From Aegilops tauschii subsp. strangulata (lineage: Eukaryota > Streptophyta > Magnoliopsida > Poales > Poaceae), in the NCBI RefSeq assembly GCF_002575655.3, contig NC_053037.3, forward strand, positions 320,877,294 to 320,941,293: a stretch of DNA of 64,000 nucleotides, in the 5' to 3' direction. Of the stretch, positions 23,716 to 34,904 are shown in pieces (position 1 is the stretch's first letter; each line of letters opens with the position of its first letter). The notes under the pieces are model-generated. The model had not been told where the DNA came from and ran no database searches. It saw only the letters and a list, made by a program, of their open reading frames with translations. Both the position numbers and the translations under genes were made by a program.

Positions 23716-24420
23716 CTACCTCCGGGTGTCGCCAGACGTCGCGCGCCGCGGGGAGGGGCCTTGCTCCTGGCTCCCTCCCGGCGGCCCCCAGCGTGTCTCC
23801 CTAGTTGGAACGGGTGCCACCGTGCCAGGCTCGTCGATCGATGCTGCAACCTGGTTCATCTGCAGCCCATGGTTAGCATAAGCCTGTTCCTGAGAGATTA
23901 GCGGTACCCTGTAGTTGTCGTTGCCGGCACGATCATTGTGGTTCTCCATTGGTTCTTGGAAGGCTTCGGCTCCTAGCGCCCCCTCTCCCCAATCTTCTCC
24001 AATGAATGAGCTGGGGTTGTCCTCTGGTGCGTACTCTTGGTCCATCATGTGGGGCACGTAGGCTTCCGGGGCCATCACCCCAAACACCTCGCCGTGGTGC
24101 CCCACGCTCCATGTTGCTCGGCCCGAGGTGGCGTCCTGAGGATGGTAGCGTGGCATCCGGCTGGGACCATGGAGGGCAACGCTTGCGCTTGTGCTTGTCG
24201 TGGGCGGCATGGGGGAGTCAGAGCCCCCTACGCCACTGGTCATGCTGATGTTGATGAAGCCCCCGGGCGTAGTTGACGGCACACGGATGTGGTGAGGTTC
24301 ACCGCGCGGCCCTGCAGTGGCCTGAGGAGGAAGTTGATAGTAGAAGGGTGGTGCTCCCGACGCCGCTGCATCCAGCAGCTCGGCAACACGCTCCAGCAGC
24401 GTATCCCGGCCGCTCTCCAT
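23716..24420 (-). pseudogene. gag-like N-terminal frame of element F, truncated
   Basis: An open frame of 234 codons from ATG 24420 on minus (MESGRDTLLERVAELLDAAA), beginning about 340 bp after the primer site, where gag starts in Tat-type elements. It is rich in Pro, Gly and Ser with no retrotransposon Gag core or zinc knuckle, so the frame covers only the variable N-terminal region. The 24421-24763 leader holds no clear gene. Calling it gag is inference from position and from the layout of G. Confidence 0.5.
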
Positions 24421-24763
24421 CAGCCTGCATCACAGCAGCTCCCTTGCCACCGTGAGTGCCGCCCGCTTGTTTGCTTGCTCCCGCCGTCAGTGCGGCGTCG
24501 TTGCTGCGGCATGACTCGCCGCTCTTGCCGCGGCTCGTACTTGCCGCGGGGTGAGGGTGGATGATGCCTGGCCGCGCTGTCCGCGACCGGCGGAGTTTGG
24601 CGGCGCTCACGCCGCCTGGAGTGCGGGGTCAAGATCTTCATGGGCAGGCGGCGCTGCCCCGGCTGGCCAGGTTGCCCAGCAATCGGAGCTAGCTCTTGAG
24701 TCGCCGGCCATCGTGGCTGTGGAGCGTCGACGAGCTGGTTGCTGGAGAAGAAGCTCCGGCGCA

Positions 24764-24781
24764 CCCCTACCTGGCGCGCCA
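24764..24781 (-). other. Primer binding site of element F (tRNA-Arg)
   Basis: On minus TGGCGCGCCAGGTAGGGG, two bases from the LTR, matches the complement of a plant tRNA-Arg ending CCCCTACCTGGCGCG-CCA as I recall it. Confidence 0.8.
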
Positions 24782-24783
24782 AA

Positions 24784-25680
24784 TGTCGGATGTGGGGTTC
24801 CGGCAAACCCTTAAGGTTCGAATACTGGGGTGCGCGCGAAGTCTTTCCCTCCTACCAATCTACGCCCTAGCTCGCTAAGGTCTCGTGGACGAACTCGACG
24901 AACTCGCAACACGGAAAGACACGAGATTTATACTGGTTCGGGCCACCGTTGTGGTGTAATACCCTACTCCAGTGTGGTGGTGGTGGATTGCCTCTAGGGC
25001 TGATGATGAACAGTACAAGGGAAGAACAGCCTCCTAAGGTTGAGGTGTTCTGGTGCTTCCGCAGTTGAGGATGATCTGAATCAGTTCGAGATCGGTCTCC
25101 CTCCTACTGTGGTGGGTAGACCTATTTATAGCGGCCCTGGTCCTCCTCCCAAATATCGAGCGGGAAGGGAGCCAACAACGGCGGGCAAATTTGAAGGGGG
25201 ACAGCTAGTACAAGCTATCCTGACAAAAGCGGTCTTCGCCTGCGAAAAGCTCTGGTGGTGACGCCGTCTTGGGCTCCACGATGACCTCCATCTTGCCGTC
25301 CTCCTGATCTTGGTCTCATAGCACCAATATAATAACCTTTGCCTGATGCCTCGGTACTCCTCGCCTGCGCTGGCCTCCTTAGCACCAAAGAGGAAATAAG
25401 GATGTTGCGCGCGCTGGCGCCCGCCTGGCGTCGTTCGTCATGGCTCACGTCACGAGGGCCTCGTGAGGTTTTGCCCCGCCTTGATATCTCCACTCCTCGT
25501 GAGCCTGCCTGGCTAGGCCACTCCAGAGGAGGTCTTGCGTCGTCCGCCTCGCGAGGCTCGGACCCTCACGAGGGTCTTGGATGCCTTGTTGATGAAGATG
25601 GGTCGTACAGTCTGCTGCTTAGCCACGCTGTGGGCCGCAGGCAGGCAAGTCTGGGGACCCTCATTCCCAGAACGTCGACA
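24784..25680 (-). repeat. Element F LTR, right (5' LTR in element orientation)
   Basis: 897 bp, 37 differences from the left copy, mostly transitions, counted by eye. Confidence 0.9.
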
Positions 25681-27493
25681 CATGCTTGCATTAGATTTTG
25701 CTACTGTAATTGATTGCTCCTATTCTGATGCATAGCCTGTTTTTGTACCTGCTATTGTTACATACCTGCTTAGTATAGGTTGGTTAGAGATCCATCAGTG
25801 ACCCCCACTTGTCCTTGTTGCCCCTGCTTCATCATCGACGACTCGATCAACGTGATCGACAACCAGAGCCCGACACCTCACCTCACATCACGCCCCTGTT
25901 GTTGCTTGACTCTGCAGAGCTACTATCGAGTGTCGAGGGTGATCCCTCATAACGCACTCCTGATGATAATTCTATAGTGTAGCTATTCGGTCGTGGTCAT
26001 CGAGGGTGATTTCCTCTTTCACCATTCCCGATACAGCTCTATCGTTCAACACCTCAAGTGCGAACCTCGAGGGTGGTCCCTCTTACATTCGCCTTGATGA
26101 TTACATTGAGTGGAATCCACCGGGGGTGATTCCTCGGGTTTTCCCCTTCATGTCTGGACACACAGTTACCTTGACCTTACTTGAGACCGTTGTGAAAGCC
26201 GGGCGGGCCCGGAGAGCACCCGTGCGATGTGACGGCGGCGGCTGGCTATTTAGCGGTATCACCCAGGAGGGGGTGATAGCTCCGGACTTGTCCCGACAGC
26301 CGTCACTTCTTTTAATAATGCACTAATAGGCTTGGGCATTTGTTCTGAATTAGCCTTTGGCCTTTACGCACTAACCATCATGCGAGAATAGTTATGGGCC
26401 TCGACGTCGTGGTATCAGCCGAAGCTTTGTCAGACGTCCAGTTCAGCATTGCGGCACGGCCTGGTCGGCGCCCCAGTGGAGGTGGCCTGTATCGCCCTGC
26501 GCACAACGATCCGGAGTGCAACGGGCAATGGGCCCAGACCCCGGAGTGCTTAGGATGTAGACCGGCGGGGACCTCTCTGCTGAGCCTAGGTAGGGCCACG
26601 ACGTGTTGACCTTCCGAGGTCGGGCATTGACCCCAGAAAGGTGTGTCCGGCCAGAGTGATCGAGCATGTTGGGAAACGTGGTGCACCCCTGCAGGGAAGA
26701 GATATATTCGAATACCGTGTCCACGGTAATGGACGTTCAGACTTGTATCCTGATCTTATACAACTAGAAATGGATACTTGATATGTGATGGATATGTAGC
26801 TCCGGGATTGCTTTCTTGCAGGGAGTCGAGGAAGGATCTCTGGGCATTATTGCTACGAATGCTTGATAATTAAACTGCTATTCTTTACTCTTCTTTATGC
26901 TGCAAGATGCTTGGAGCTGCTTGAAGATTCTAGTCTTCGATAGGCTAGGCCTTCCCCTCTATTCTAGCATTCTGCAGTTCAGTCCAAAGATACAACCCTT
27001 CCATTTGATACCAATGCATACTTAGTATAGATCTGATGCTTGCGAGTACTTTGGATGAGTACTCACGGTTGCTTTGCTACCCCATTTCCCCATTCTTCCT
27101 TCTTTCCGGTTGTCGCAACCAGATGGTGGATCCATGGAGCTAGATGCCACCACCGACGGATACTACTACATGGAGACCGCCGACGACTAGGAGTAGTTAG
27201 GAGGTCCCAGGCAGGAGGCATTGCCTCTTCGATTGCTGTTGCTTTTGTGTTTTCCTTCTTAGGGCATCCTTGTTTAACTTATGTCTGTACTCAGATATTG
27301 TTGCTTCTGCTGACGCTTGTGTATCGAGCTTCTGTATTCGAGCCCTTGAGGCCCCTGGCTTGTAATATGAAGCTTGTATTATTTTAATTTGTGTCTAGAG
27401 TTGTGTTGTGATATCTTCCCGTGAGTCCTTGATCTTGATCGTACACATTTGCGTGCATGATTAGTGTACGGTCGAGTCGGGGGCGTCACAAGT

Positions 27494-27506
27494 TGGTATC
27501 AGAGCC
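27494..27506 (+). other. Primer binding site of element E (initiator tRNA-Met)
   Basis: TGGTATCAGAGCC, three bases after the LTR, matches the complement of the initiator tRNA-Met 3' end over 13 nt. Confidence 0.85.
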
Positions 27507-28238
27507 GACTGCCTGTAGGAACCCCCTTCCAACTCCTTGGCCGAAGTTGAGTCTAGTCTTTGAAAAACTGATTTACTAACATGGCTGTGTGGCTTACGGG
27601 CCCACGTCGCCATTGGGTGTTATTAGGATCTTTTACTCCTCGTCTATAGTCTTGGACTCTGATCTCTCTTCTACTCGGGTTAAATGATTTTGCTAACTTT
27701 ATCCTAGGTTCTCGTGATCACATCCATCCGGAGATTCGTATGACGCCTTTCTTGAATTGAGAGCCAGGATCTGCTTCACATTGTTCACGGACCGCTGGAT
27801 CCTTTTATTAAGGGCACCCTGCGTCGTCCCCTACAGATTCCACCCTCCAGAGGTTTTCCCTGACATTGATGTAGCCTTTGCTATGTCCCGTTGTTGTATT
27901 CCTCCATCGCATGCATGTGCGCCGCCTAGTATGCCTATGATGCTTCTCTTGTCCGAACTCATACCAACAGCGTGTAACTGGCTCTATGTATGTATCGGTA
28001 TGTCTTCAATGACTACTGCTTTGTACATACTGCGCCTTTGCTCATTGTTCTGATTGCATCATGAATGACTCCATACACTTGCTCCACCCCTTTTACTAAA
28101 ACTACCCCCTGTTGCATTTAAGCAGGATGGTTAGACCCGTTGGTTGTGGCCGTGGTGTCGACAATCCACCACCTCCTGAATACATGGCCGGAACGATACA
28201 ACAGTTTGATGTTGAATCGCCAGTTCATGGTATGAGTC
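27507..28238 (+). other. Leader and decayed gag start of element E
   Basis: No clean frame. From about 28112 a fragment reads MVRPVGCGRGVDNPPPPEY and then loses frame before the recognisable gag text. Confidence 0.5.
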
Positions 28239-28645
28239 ATGGCTCAGTTCCCACGCCCCAATATGAATCAGCAACCAGCTCTAGTGACTCTTCAAGACTT
28301 TGCGCGTGTCAACCCTGTCATCTACCGCAGCTCAACTCAGCCCCTTGATGCCGATGACTGGCTACGTGACACCACTTTTGAGTTGGAGTCTGTTGATGTA
28401 GACCCTGCCAATTATGTCACCTTCACGGCTTACTAGTTGAAAGGCCCCGATGCTCAATGGTAGGACAACCACCGTCATTCCTTACCTATTGAAACCGCCA
28501 TCACTTGGCCGGAATTCCAAGCTGCATTCCGTATACCAACGTCGAACTACCATGGTTAGTCACAACGTCCCCGTTGGAATTGAAGGGCTGGAATTCCATG
28601 TTTCCCCATTGTTTTGAAGTCGTCCAATACCGATCTCATTCTGGT
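28239..28645 (+). pseudogene. gag fragment of element E
   Basis: The frame reads LQDFARVNPVIYRSS, then PLDADDWLRDTTFELE, the typical start of a chromoviral Gag core. It is broken by TAG at 28434-28436 and at 28461-28463; the second stands where a Trp is usual. The text LKGPDAQW just before it matches the family pattern. The element G insertion ends it at 28645. The rest of gag is not found on the other side of G. Confidence 0.75.
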
Positions 28646-29819
28646 TGTCGGGCGGTTGGTGCGACATATGCCAAGGGATGGCTTATCATTGTGGGAGCCA
28701 ATAAAACGTCGCCGGTGCCTGGAAACGGGATGAGGCGAAGACATGCATGCCGGCGAATCTTACCCAGGTTCGGGGCTCTCCGAGGAGATAACACCCCTAG
28801 TCCTGCTCTGCGGGGTCTCCGCATGATCACTAGATCGATAAGGGGTAGCTACAATCGCTCCTAGAGCTGTTGGGATCAAGGGAGAAGAAGAACAAGGCTA
28901 GCTCTTGCTTCTCTCTATCTATGGTGTGTGTGTTAGGCGTGGGTGTTAACCTAGAAGCCAACTATGCTCCAAGGTCAATCCAGAAGCGAACCCTTTGCAT
29001 GGGTGCTCCGGGGGGTTTATATAGGCCTACCCCCCGGGGGTACAATGGTAATCTGACTGGGATCTGGTCCCAGCCGTCAGTGTCTACGCTCGCCGGCTTC
29101 TCCGCCGGCTGCTGGGTCCCGCCGGCTGGTGGGTCCCGCCGGCTGCCGGCTACTTGGTCGACAGGCCGGTCCCACCGCCTAGGGTTTTGTCGGCGGCTGC
29201 TTACTGTAGCCGCGCCTCTGATGATGAGGGCTTTGTTGAGGTGATCGTGGCTACAGTGGGCCGCCTCGGGGGCTATCACTGTAGCCTCACCTCGTCTTGT
29301 CTCCTTAATGGGGCTCCTGCTTCGAGGATGGGAGTAGCCGGCTTCTGGAGGCCGGCTAGACTCCTGGCCGACTAGGAAAAGCTGGGCCGCCTTCACGCCT
29401 CTCTCTGGCTGAAGGGGCCCGCAGCCCTTGGGCCGTACAGGAGTGGGTCGTGGATGACATCGAGGCTAGCATGGCTACAGTGCCGAGCCGTACGGGAGAC
29501 GTCCCTCCCGTACGGCCTCCTGCAGCCATGCCCGCCTCGGGTTTCGGGGGTCGTGGGCCGCACTGTGGCCATACCCCATCGGGTCGCCGTTATGTAGGAG
29601 TGGTTGTGGTCTTGGCCGGCTTCTAGGAGTCGGCGTCCTTCTTGGCCGGCTTCTTGAAGTCGGTGAGGCTGGGTCGCCTTCCGGGAGTCGGCTTTAGTGG
29701 TAGCCGGCCGGGGAAGGCGGCCCAAATGCTCGGAGTGCTTGAAGGCCCAAAGGCCTGATTAAATTTCCTGAAGAGCCTGGGGTAGTCGGTTAGGCTACCT
29801 GTGGCCATTTACTCCGACA
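28646..29819 (-). repeat. Element G LTR, left (3' LTR in element orientation)
   Basis: 1174 bp. On minus a TATA box CCTATATAAA at about 29015-29025 lies inside a dyad (ACCCCCCGG / CCGGGGGGT). Rich in GCCGGC. Confidence 0.93.
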
Positions 29820-30388
29820 GTAGTCCCCGAAGCTGGTTGGGCTTCGAGGTGGAGTGGGGTTCAAGAAGCTCGATCAGCTTCCTATCGTGACAAGCCGGCA
29901 GCTCGGAGCCGGCCTTGGTCAGGCGCGACGCCTTAGTCGAATTCTTCTGGAGCCGGGGGGCGGGAACCCGTGGGCATGCGCACCGGGCCTCGGGCCGTTG
30001 GCGTGCCACGTGGCCGGAAAGCCTGCCAGCCCACGCGCGCGACGGGACATCGCCGCAGGGAGGGGGCCCGCCACGTCCGCGCCCCGGCCCAGGCGCGGAT
30101 CCTTTGTATCCCGAAACCGCCCGCACGTTCCGTGCGGCAGTTTCGGCTCGCACTTATGCGTAATAAACGCGAGACGTGGGGGGAGTGGGCGCAGTCAATC
30201 CCACGTCTTCCCCCCACGTCCGGCCTCTTCGGTCGCGTGAGGCTATAAGTAGGGGGAGGCGGAGGGCGGCAGGCCCTCGCACGCTCCTCCTACTTCCACC
30301 GTCTTCTCGCCTTGCTCGTTCTTGCGACAGCGCCTCGCCGCCGCGCCCTTCCTCCGCACGCTCCTCCGCCGCCGTGCTAGCTTCCGCT
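29820..30388 (+). promoter_or_regulatory. Polypurine tract (minus) and promoter/5' leader of the antisense gene (plus)
   Basis: Position 29820 onward reads GTAGTCCCCGAAGC on plus, the polypurine tract CTTCGGGGACTAC on minus. A TATA-like GGCTATAAGTAG is at 30241-30252, about 145 bp before ATG 30389, with a C-rich leader between. Promoter activity is inferred. Confidence 0.65.
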
Positions 30389-33300
30389 ATGCCTCCCCAC
30401 GTAGAGCAGCTTGGCGGGGATTGGGATGGCTCCATCGTCCACAATGACCACATCGACTTCCTCCGCGACACCCGGCGTCTGCCCAGCGCGGACAAGGTGG
30501 AGGTCCGCCTCGCGCCGGAGAAGGAAATCAGGCCGGCGCCACGGGATGGCGAGCGGGTGGTCTTCCGCTCGCACTTCCTGCGCGGCTTCGGCCTGCCAGT
30601 GAGCGCCTTCTTCCGCTCCTGGCTGGAATTCTATCAGCTCCAGCCGCACCACCTCACCCCCAACGCGGTGGTGCTGCTGTCGGCCTTCGTCACCCTGTGC
30701 GAGGGCTATCTCGGCGTCCTCCCCACCCTTGAGCTCTGGGGGGAGTTCTTCCAGTCGAAGCTGGGTACGCGCAGCAAAGGCGTGCTGGCTCATACTGGCG
30801 CCTTCATCGCGTCGCGGAGATCGGGCGCCGACAACCCCTTCCCCGTCATCACGCTGATCCAATCGGTGAAGAAATGGCAGAAGTCGTACTTCTACGTGCG
30901 GAACGTCGCTCCACGGGGCGACTACATCAACCTGCCGGCTTACGTAGCCGGCCCACCGGCGGGGAGGCTGCCCCAATGGTCCTTCCGGGCGGTGACGCTG
31001 TCGCAGGGAGGAAACGCCGCCATCGCCCGCCTGCGGGTGATGGTCCAGTCGGAGGGCCTGACGGGGCCCGACCTCCTGGCTGCGTTCGTCACGCGCCGGG
31101 TCCTTCCGCTCCAGAGCCGGCCTCATCTGATCTATCAGATGAGCGGCCAGCTCGATCCGACGCCGCCGACATGGTGAACTACCTCGCCAACTGCCAGCTT
31201 TCCGAAGACTGGCAATTCGGCAAGGAGCCATACAGCCGCGCCAATCCTCCGCCTACGGTACGCTCCCCTCGTCTCTTTTTCTCTCTCTCTCTCTCAGCTT
31301 TGTCGCCGAGTTCCTCTGGGCCGACACTAACTCAGTCGGCTTGCTTTTTTGACAGAGTCCTCTGCTCCGGCCGGCCGGCGGGGCAGACGTGGAGCGCCGC
31401 TTCGTCCCCGGCCGGACCGAACACGACCAGGATGACCCCGACCTGGGGGCGGTCCATATGGAGGATGCCGCCGAGCCGGCCGGCGGCCAAGCCGGCGGAG
31501 AAGCAGGCGGCTCCGGGTTCACCGCTACCTTTGACGACTGGCCGGACTAGGACGAAGCCGAAGCCGTCCCGCATCGCCAGCCGGCATCCGGACGCGGCGC
31601 GGGCTCCTCCGGCGCGCTGCCTGCTCGGGGTAGAGGCCAGAAACCTCGCGCCACCCAGGGCATGTTCGGTACCCGGACGAAGAAGCCCAGGGGTGGGGCG
31701 GCGGCCACCAAGCGGGAAGAGGCGGCCGCGAAGGCGGCTCGCTTCCGCAAAGTGGTGAAGCAGCCGCAGACTGTGTCGGCGTAAGCTCTCTCTTTCTTCG
31801 TACTGTCCTTCTTTCTTTCCTTTGGAGGTTCTTGAATCTTTGTCTTCGTTCTCATTGGTCAGAGCTCCGCTATCACTTGAGCGGGCGGACGTCGGCTCCG
31901 TCGTCGAGTCGCCCGGGGGCTCTGGGAGCACCACCCGCCGCGTGGATCCCCGCGCCGCCCTCCTGGAAGCGACGGAAAGGAACGCGCGGGAGGCGCGGGA
32001 GGAGCAGGAAGCGCGGGAGGCGGAGGCACGGAGGGCAGCCGCCGCCCAAGCAGCTCGGGAGGAGGAGGCGGCGAAGGCGCTCGCCGAGGCCGCAGCCAAG
32101 GCCCAGGCAGTGGCCGAGGCCGAAGCGGCGGCAGGGAAGGCTTTGATGGTCACCCCCCTGCGCACCATGGCGCCCGAGGACGTGGATCCCTCTCCAGGGG
32201 GAGCCAGCGGTTCCAAGCCGGGGCTGGGAGGAAGCGGCGACGACGTCGTCATCTTGGGGGAGGCGCCGGGGCCGACTCCTCCGACTAGGGCGACCCAAGG
32301 CCGCCAGCCTGAGCCTGCGCCTGCACAGTCGGCGGAGGGCGAGCCGGCCGTGGGGGCTGAGGTGGCGGTCCGGGTTCCGCCAAGCCGGCGTGCAGGGAGG
32401 GCCGCGTCTGAACCGCAGAAGGCTGCGTCGGAGCCACAGCCGGCCGTGGGCTCCAGCTCGTCGGCCCGAGACGCGGAGGCGGCCATCGCTACCTCGGGGT
32501 GGACGCCGGGCGGAGGGTCAGCCGTGGTGAACGTCGCTGCACAAGACGTTCGGACCCGGCTGCAAAGCCAAGCCGCGACGCTGAGGCAGTTTACCGACGA
32601 ATTCCTCGCCACGCGGGCAGCCATCCGGGTTAGCATTCTTATCTTGTTCTTTCTTGAACTTGATTTCTCTCGTGGGGGCGTGTCAGCGCACCCACTGGGT
32701 GTAGTCCCCGAGTTCCGAGTCGGCTGCTGAGCAGGCGGCTTGGAACTTCTTGGAGGTTTTGTTTTTGCTGCTTTTGTTCTCACGTCGGTCTTCTGTCCGT
32801 CTTGCAGGACTACCATAACCTCCGAGCGGCCGCCTTCAACTCCCAGGCTCGGGAGCTGACTCAGAAGACCGCCGATCTCACTGAAAGCCGAGGTATGTGA
32901 CTTGATCTTTTTCTCATGTGGGGGCGCGTCAGCGCACCCACTGGGTGTAGTCCCCGAGATTCGGGCCGACTGCTGAGTAGTCGGCTCGGATCTTCCTTGA
33001 TGATTTCTCATTTTTCTTCTTCTTCTTCTATCTCTGCAGCGGCCAACGCCAGTCTGAGGGCACAGCTGGGGGAGTCCCAGACTGCTCTTCGTGCCAAGGA
33101 CGCGGAGCTCGCTGCCTTAGTGCAGGAGCGCGACCGCCTGGTCAAGAAGCTGGTTGACCAGGAGGAGGGCCACAAGGCTGAGCTGAAGGCTGCGCAGGAT
33201 CGTGAAGCCGCCCTCCAGGCCGAGTTCGAGACAGAGGCGGACGGCTGGGCAGAGGCCAGGCAGACTCTGGTCTCCGGCTATGGCCAGATTGAGGACCTGG

Positions 33301-34113
33301 TTGATGGTAAGTCGTCTACCCCTTCGTCCTTTCTTGCCATCTGCCATTTGAGTTGTTTTTCTGATTTTGGTGTTTTTCTTTCCTTTTCTTCTTCGCGCAG
33401 AGTACTTCCCCGGCTATTCCACTGCCGCCAACCAGGCCATCGAAGGCCGTCGCCAGGCGAAGAGGCAAGCCGGCTTCGAGATCTCGCCAACCGCCGGCCG
33501 CTCGCTGGAGGAACAGCTCCTGGCGATCCAGGCTCGCATCCAGCCGGCTCACAGGCTACTCCGCCGGCTTCAGCGCGCGGGATCGCAGGTCTTGGCCGCC
33601 CTCTGGCCCGGCCAAGTGGTCCCTCGCACCCCCAGTCGGACCGCCGACTGGCTGGAGGTGGCAGTCGGCCGCTTCGAGGCTTGGAAGGCGTCAGCGGCTC
33701 GCTCCGGCGCCAGGCGGGCGCTGGAGTTCGTCAAGGCCTGGTATCCCGGCCTGAACCTGGACCAGCTGGCGACCTGGCGGCAGCAAGCCGACACGGAGCT
33801 GGAGCCGGCGCGGCTGGCCATCATTCGGCGGGCTTCAGCGATCGCCGATTACACCGACACCAACGTCTTCGCCCCCGAGGTGGACGACAATGGAGTCGCC
33901 CAGCCGGAAGATTGGTTCGGGCTGGACCCGGTGCACGGCGAGGACTCGGCGGAGGAGATCGACTCCAGCGACGAGGGCGAGGAGGAGGAGGAGGAGGGTG
34001 AAGACGCCGAGCCGGCTGGTGGAGAAGCCGGCCAGCCTGACCGCGCCTCCAGCACTACGTCGCGTGCGAGTGCGTCTCCTGCCGCGCGAGGTGGTCAAGC
34101 CGGGACCAGCTAG
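30389..34113 (+). pseudogene. Antisense additional gene of element G: six exons, gypsy-type transposon domain and coiled coil
   Basis: Exons: 30389-31257, 31356-31780, 31863-32628, 32808-32892, 33040-33306, 33401-34113; every intron is GT-AG and every junction keeps phase (for example GC|A at exon 2/3 and G|AG at exon 5/6). Exon 1 holds the PF04195-like region (FLRGFGLPVSAFFRSWLEFY, LTPNAVVLLSAFVTLCEGYL, LELWGEFF) and FVTRRVLPLQSRPHL. Exon 3 is Ala/Glu/Arg-rich coiled coil (about 31960-32140), exon 5 a second coiled coil (LRAQLGESQTALRAKDAELA), exon 6 a globular part (FVKAWYPGLNLDQLATW) with an acidic tail. Lesions: a one-base frameshift near 31,165 and TAG 31548-31550. About 1,040 codons in all. 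No catalytic motif is recognised. It lies antisense to gag-pol. Confidence 0.8.
32672..33001 (+). repeat. Duplicated module of about 84 bp in introns 3 and 4 of the antisense gene
   Basis: Copies at about 32672-32755 and 32918-33001 share GTGGGGGCG, then GTCAGCGCACCCACTGGGTG and TAGTCCCCGAG, then diverge gradually. The CACCCACTGGGTGTA core occurs again at about 34242-34256 after the stop codon. Confidence 0.8.
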
Positions 34114-34904
34114 GCGGCCACTCCTTCAGCCGGCGAGCTGCCTTCTCCGACCAGCTCGGCCTCCAAGTCGCGCCTTAGTCTTCTTTCTTTTGTTTTCCGT
34201 CTTGTTACTTTTGAACAATGTTTGGTTAAGTCTGCACAATTCCACCCACTGGGTGTATTCAAACTTAAGTCTGTTGCCGGCCTGTGGGCGGCTTTATGTA
34301 TATAAGTTATGCAATCGGTCTTTCCTTGTACTTTCGCTTTTTGTCCTTCTGCTTTTTTCCTTTGCCGCCCTCCCTTGGTTGCCGCCTCCCTAGTCGAACA
34401 GTTGCTCTGCAATCTGTAGCCGGAGAGTGCCTGGCCGATTGGGGAGGGGGAAGTACTTTTAGCTCTGCCGGACTTAAGCTGAGTTTTTTTAGGAAGCCGG
34501 CCAGCCGGCTGCTGTGACAGCCGGCAGGCATATATGGAGGCCGTCTTTTTGCCATATAGGTTAGTTGTTCCTTAGCCGTTTTTCGTGTGGGCGTCCTTTC
34601 TGTCTTCTCTCTTGCTAGTCGGACAGTCAGTTCTTTGAGCTGCGACTTTCAACAAGAGAGGACTTGGGAGCCGGCGCACTACTTTGCTGACTTCGGGAAG
34701 AACTTAGAATATAGCTCAAGGCGGCCAGTCCCCGGGCCGACTAGTCGGACCCGGTGCCGGATAGGAATTCAAAATGTAATAATACATTCATGGATATGAC
34801 ACTCGTCATTCATAGATAAATAAAAGGCAGTCCCCGAGTACTGTTCGGGGGGCCTGTTGGTTTGTAACTTAATACAAAAGGGGTAGCGTGATACATACTG
34901 CTTT
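34114..34904. other. Intergenic spacer between convergent genes of element G
   Basis: The antisense gene ends at 34113 and gag-pol ends at 34905 from the other side. About 790 bp hold no protein motif; a GTCCCCGAG motif recurs near 34830. Both transcripts must terminate here or overlap. Confidence 0.6.

Larger units (their letters stand above)
18364..25680 (-). mobile_element. Element F: Tat-type ambisense retrotransposon without pol, in E's 5' LTR
   Basis: TGTCGGATG start, CGACA end, both LTRs 897 bp, target duplication CATGC at 18359-18363 and 25681-25685. The orientation is minus: the primer site lies left of the right LTR and reads on the minus strand, and the polypurine tract (GCCCGGGGGCTAC on minus) abuts the left LTR. 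A gag-like frame reads on minus near the 5' LTR; a plus-strand gene with a gypsy-type transposon domain fills 19552-22775. No protease, RT or integrase remains. LTR difference is 37/897. Confidence 0.9.
16178..27490 (+). repeat. 5' LTR of element E (interrupted by element F)
   Basis: Begins TGTGATGCCC and ends GGGGGCGTCACA. It is 3991 bp without F and its CATGC duplication. GC-rich 16650-17500, AT-rich 17600-17950. The proline- and arginine-rich open frames in the GC-rich part are not conserved as proteins and I do not treat them as genes. Confidence 0.85.

Noticed and set aside
30377..31231. 284-codon open frame on minus opposite exon 1 of G's antisense gene
   Set aside because: Mirror of the coding strand in GC-rich sequence; the plus strand has the domain pattern and splice sites.
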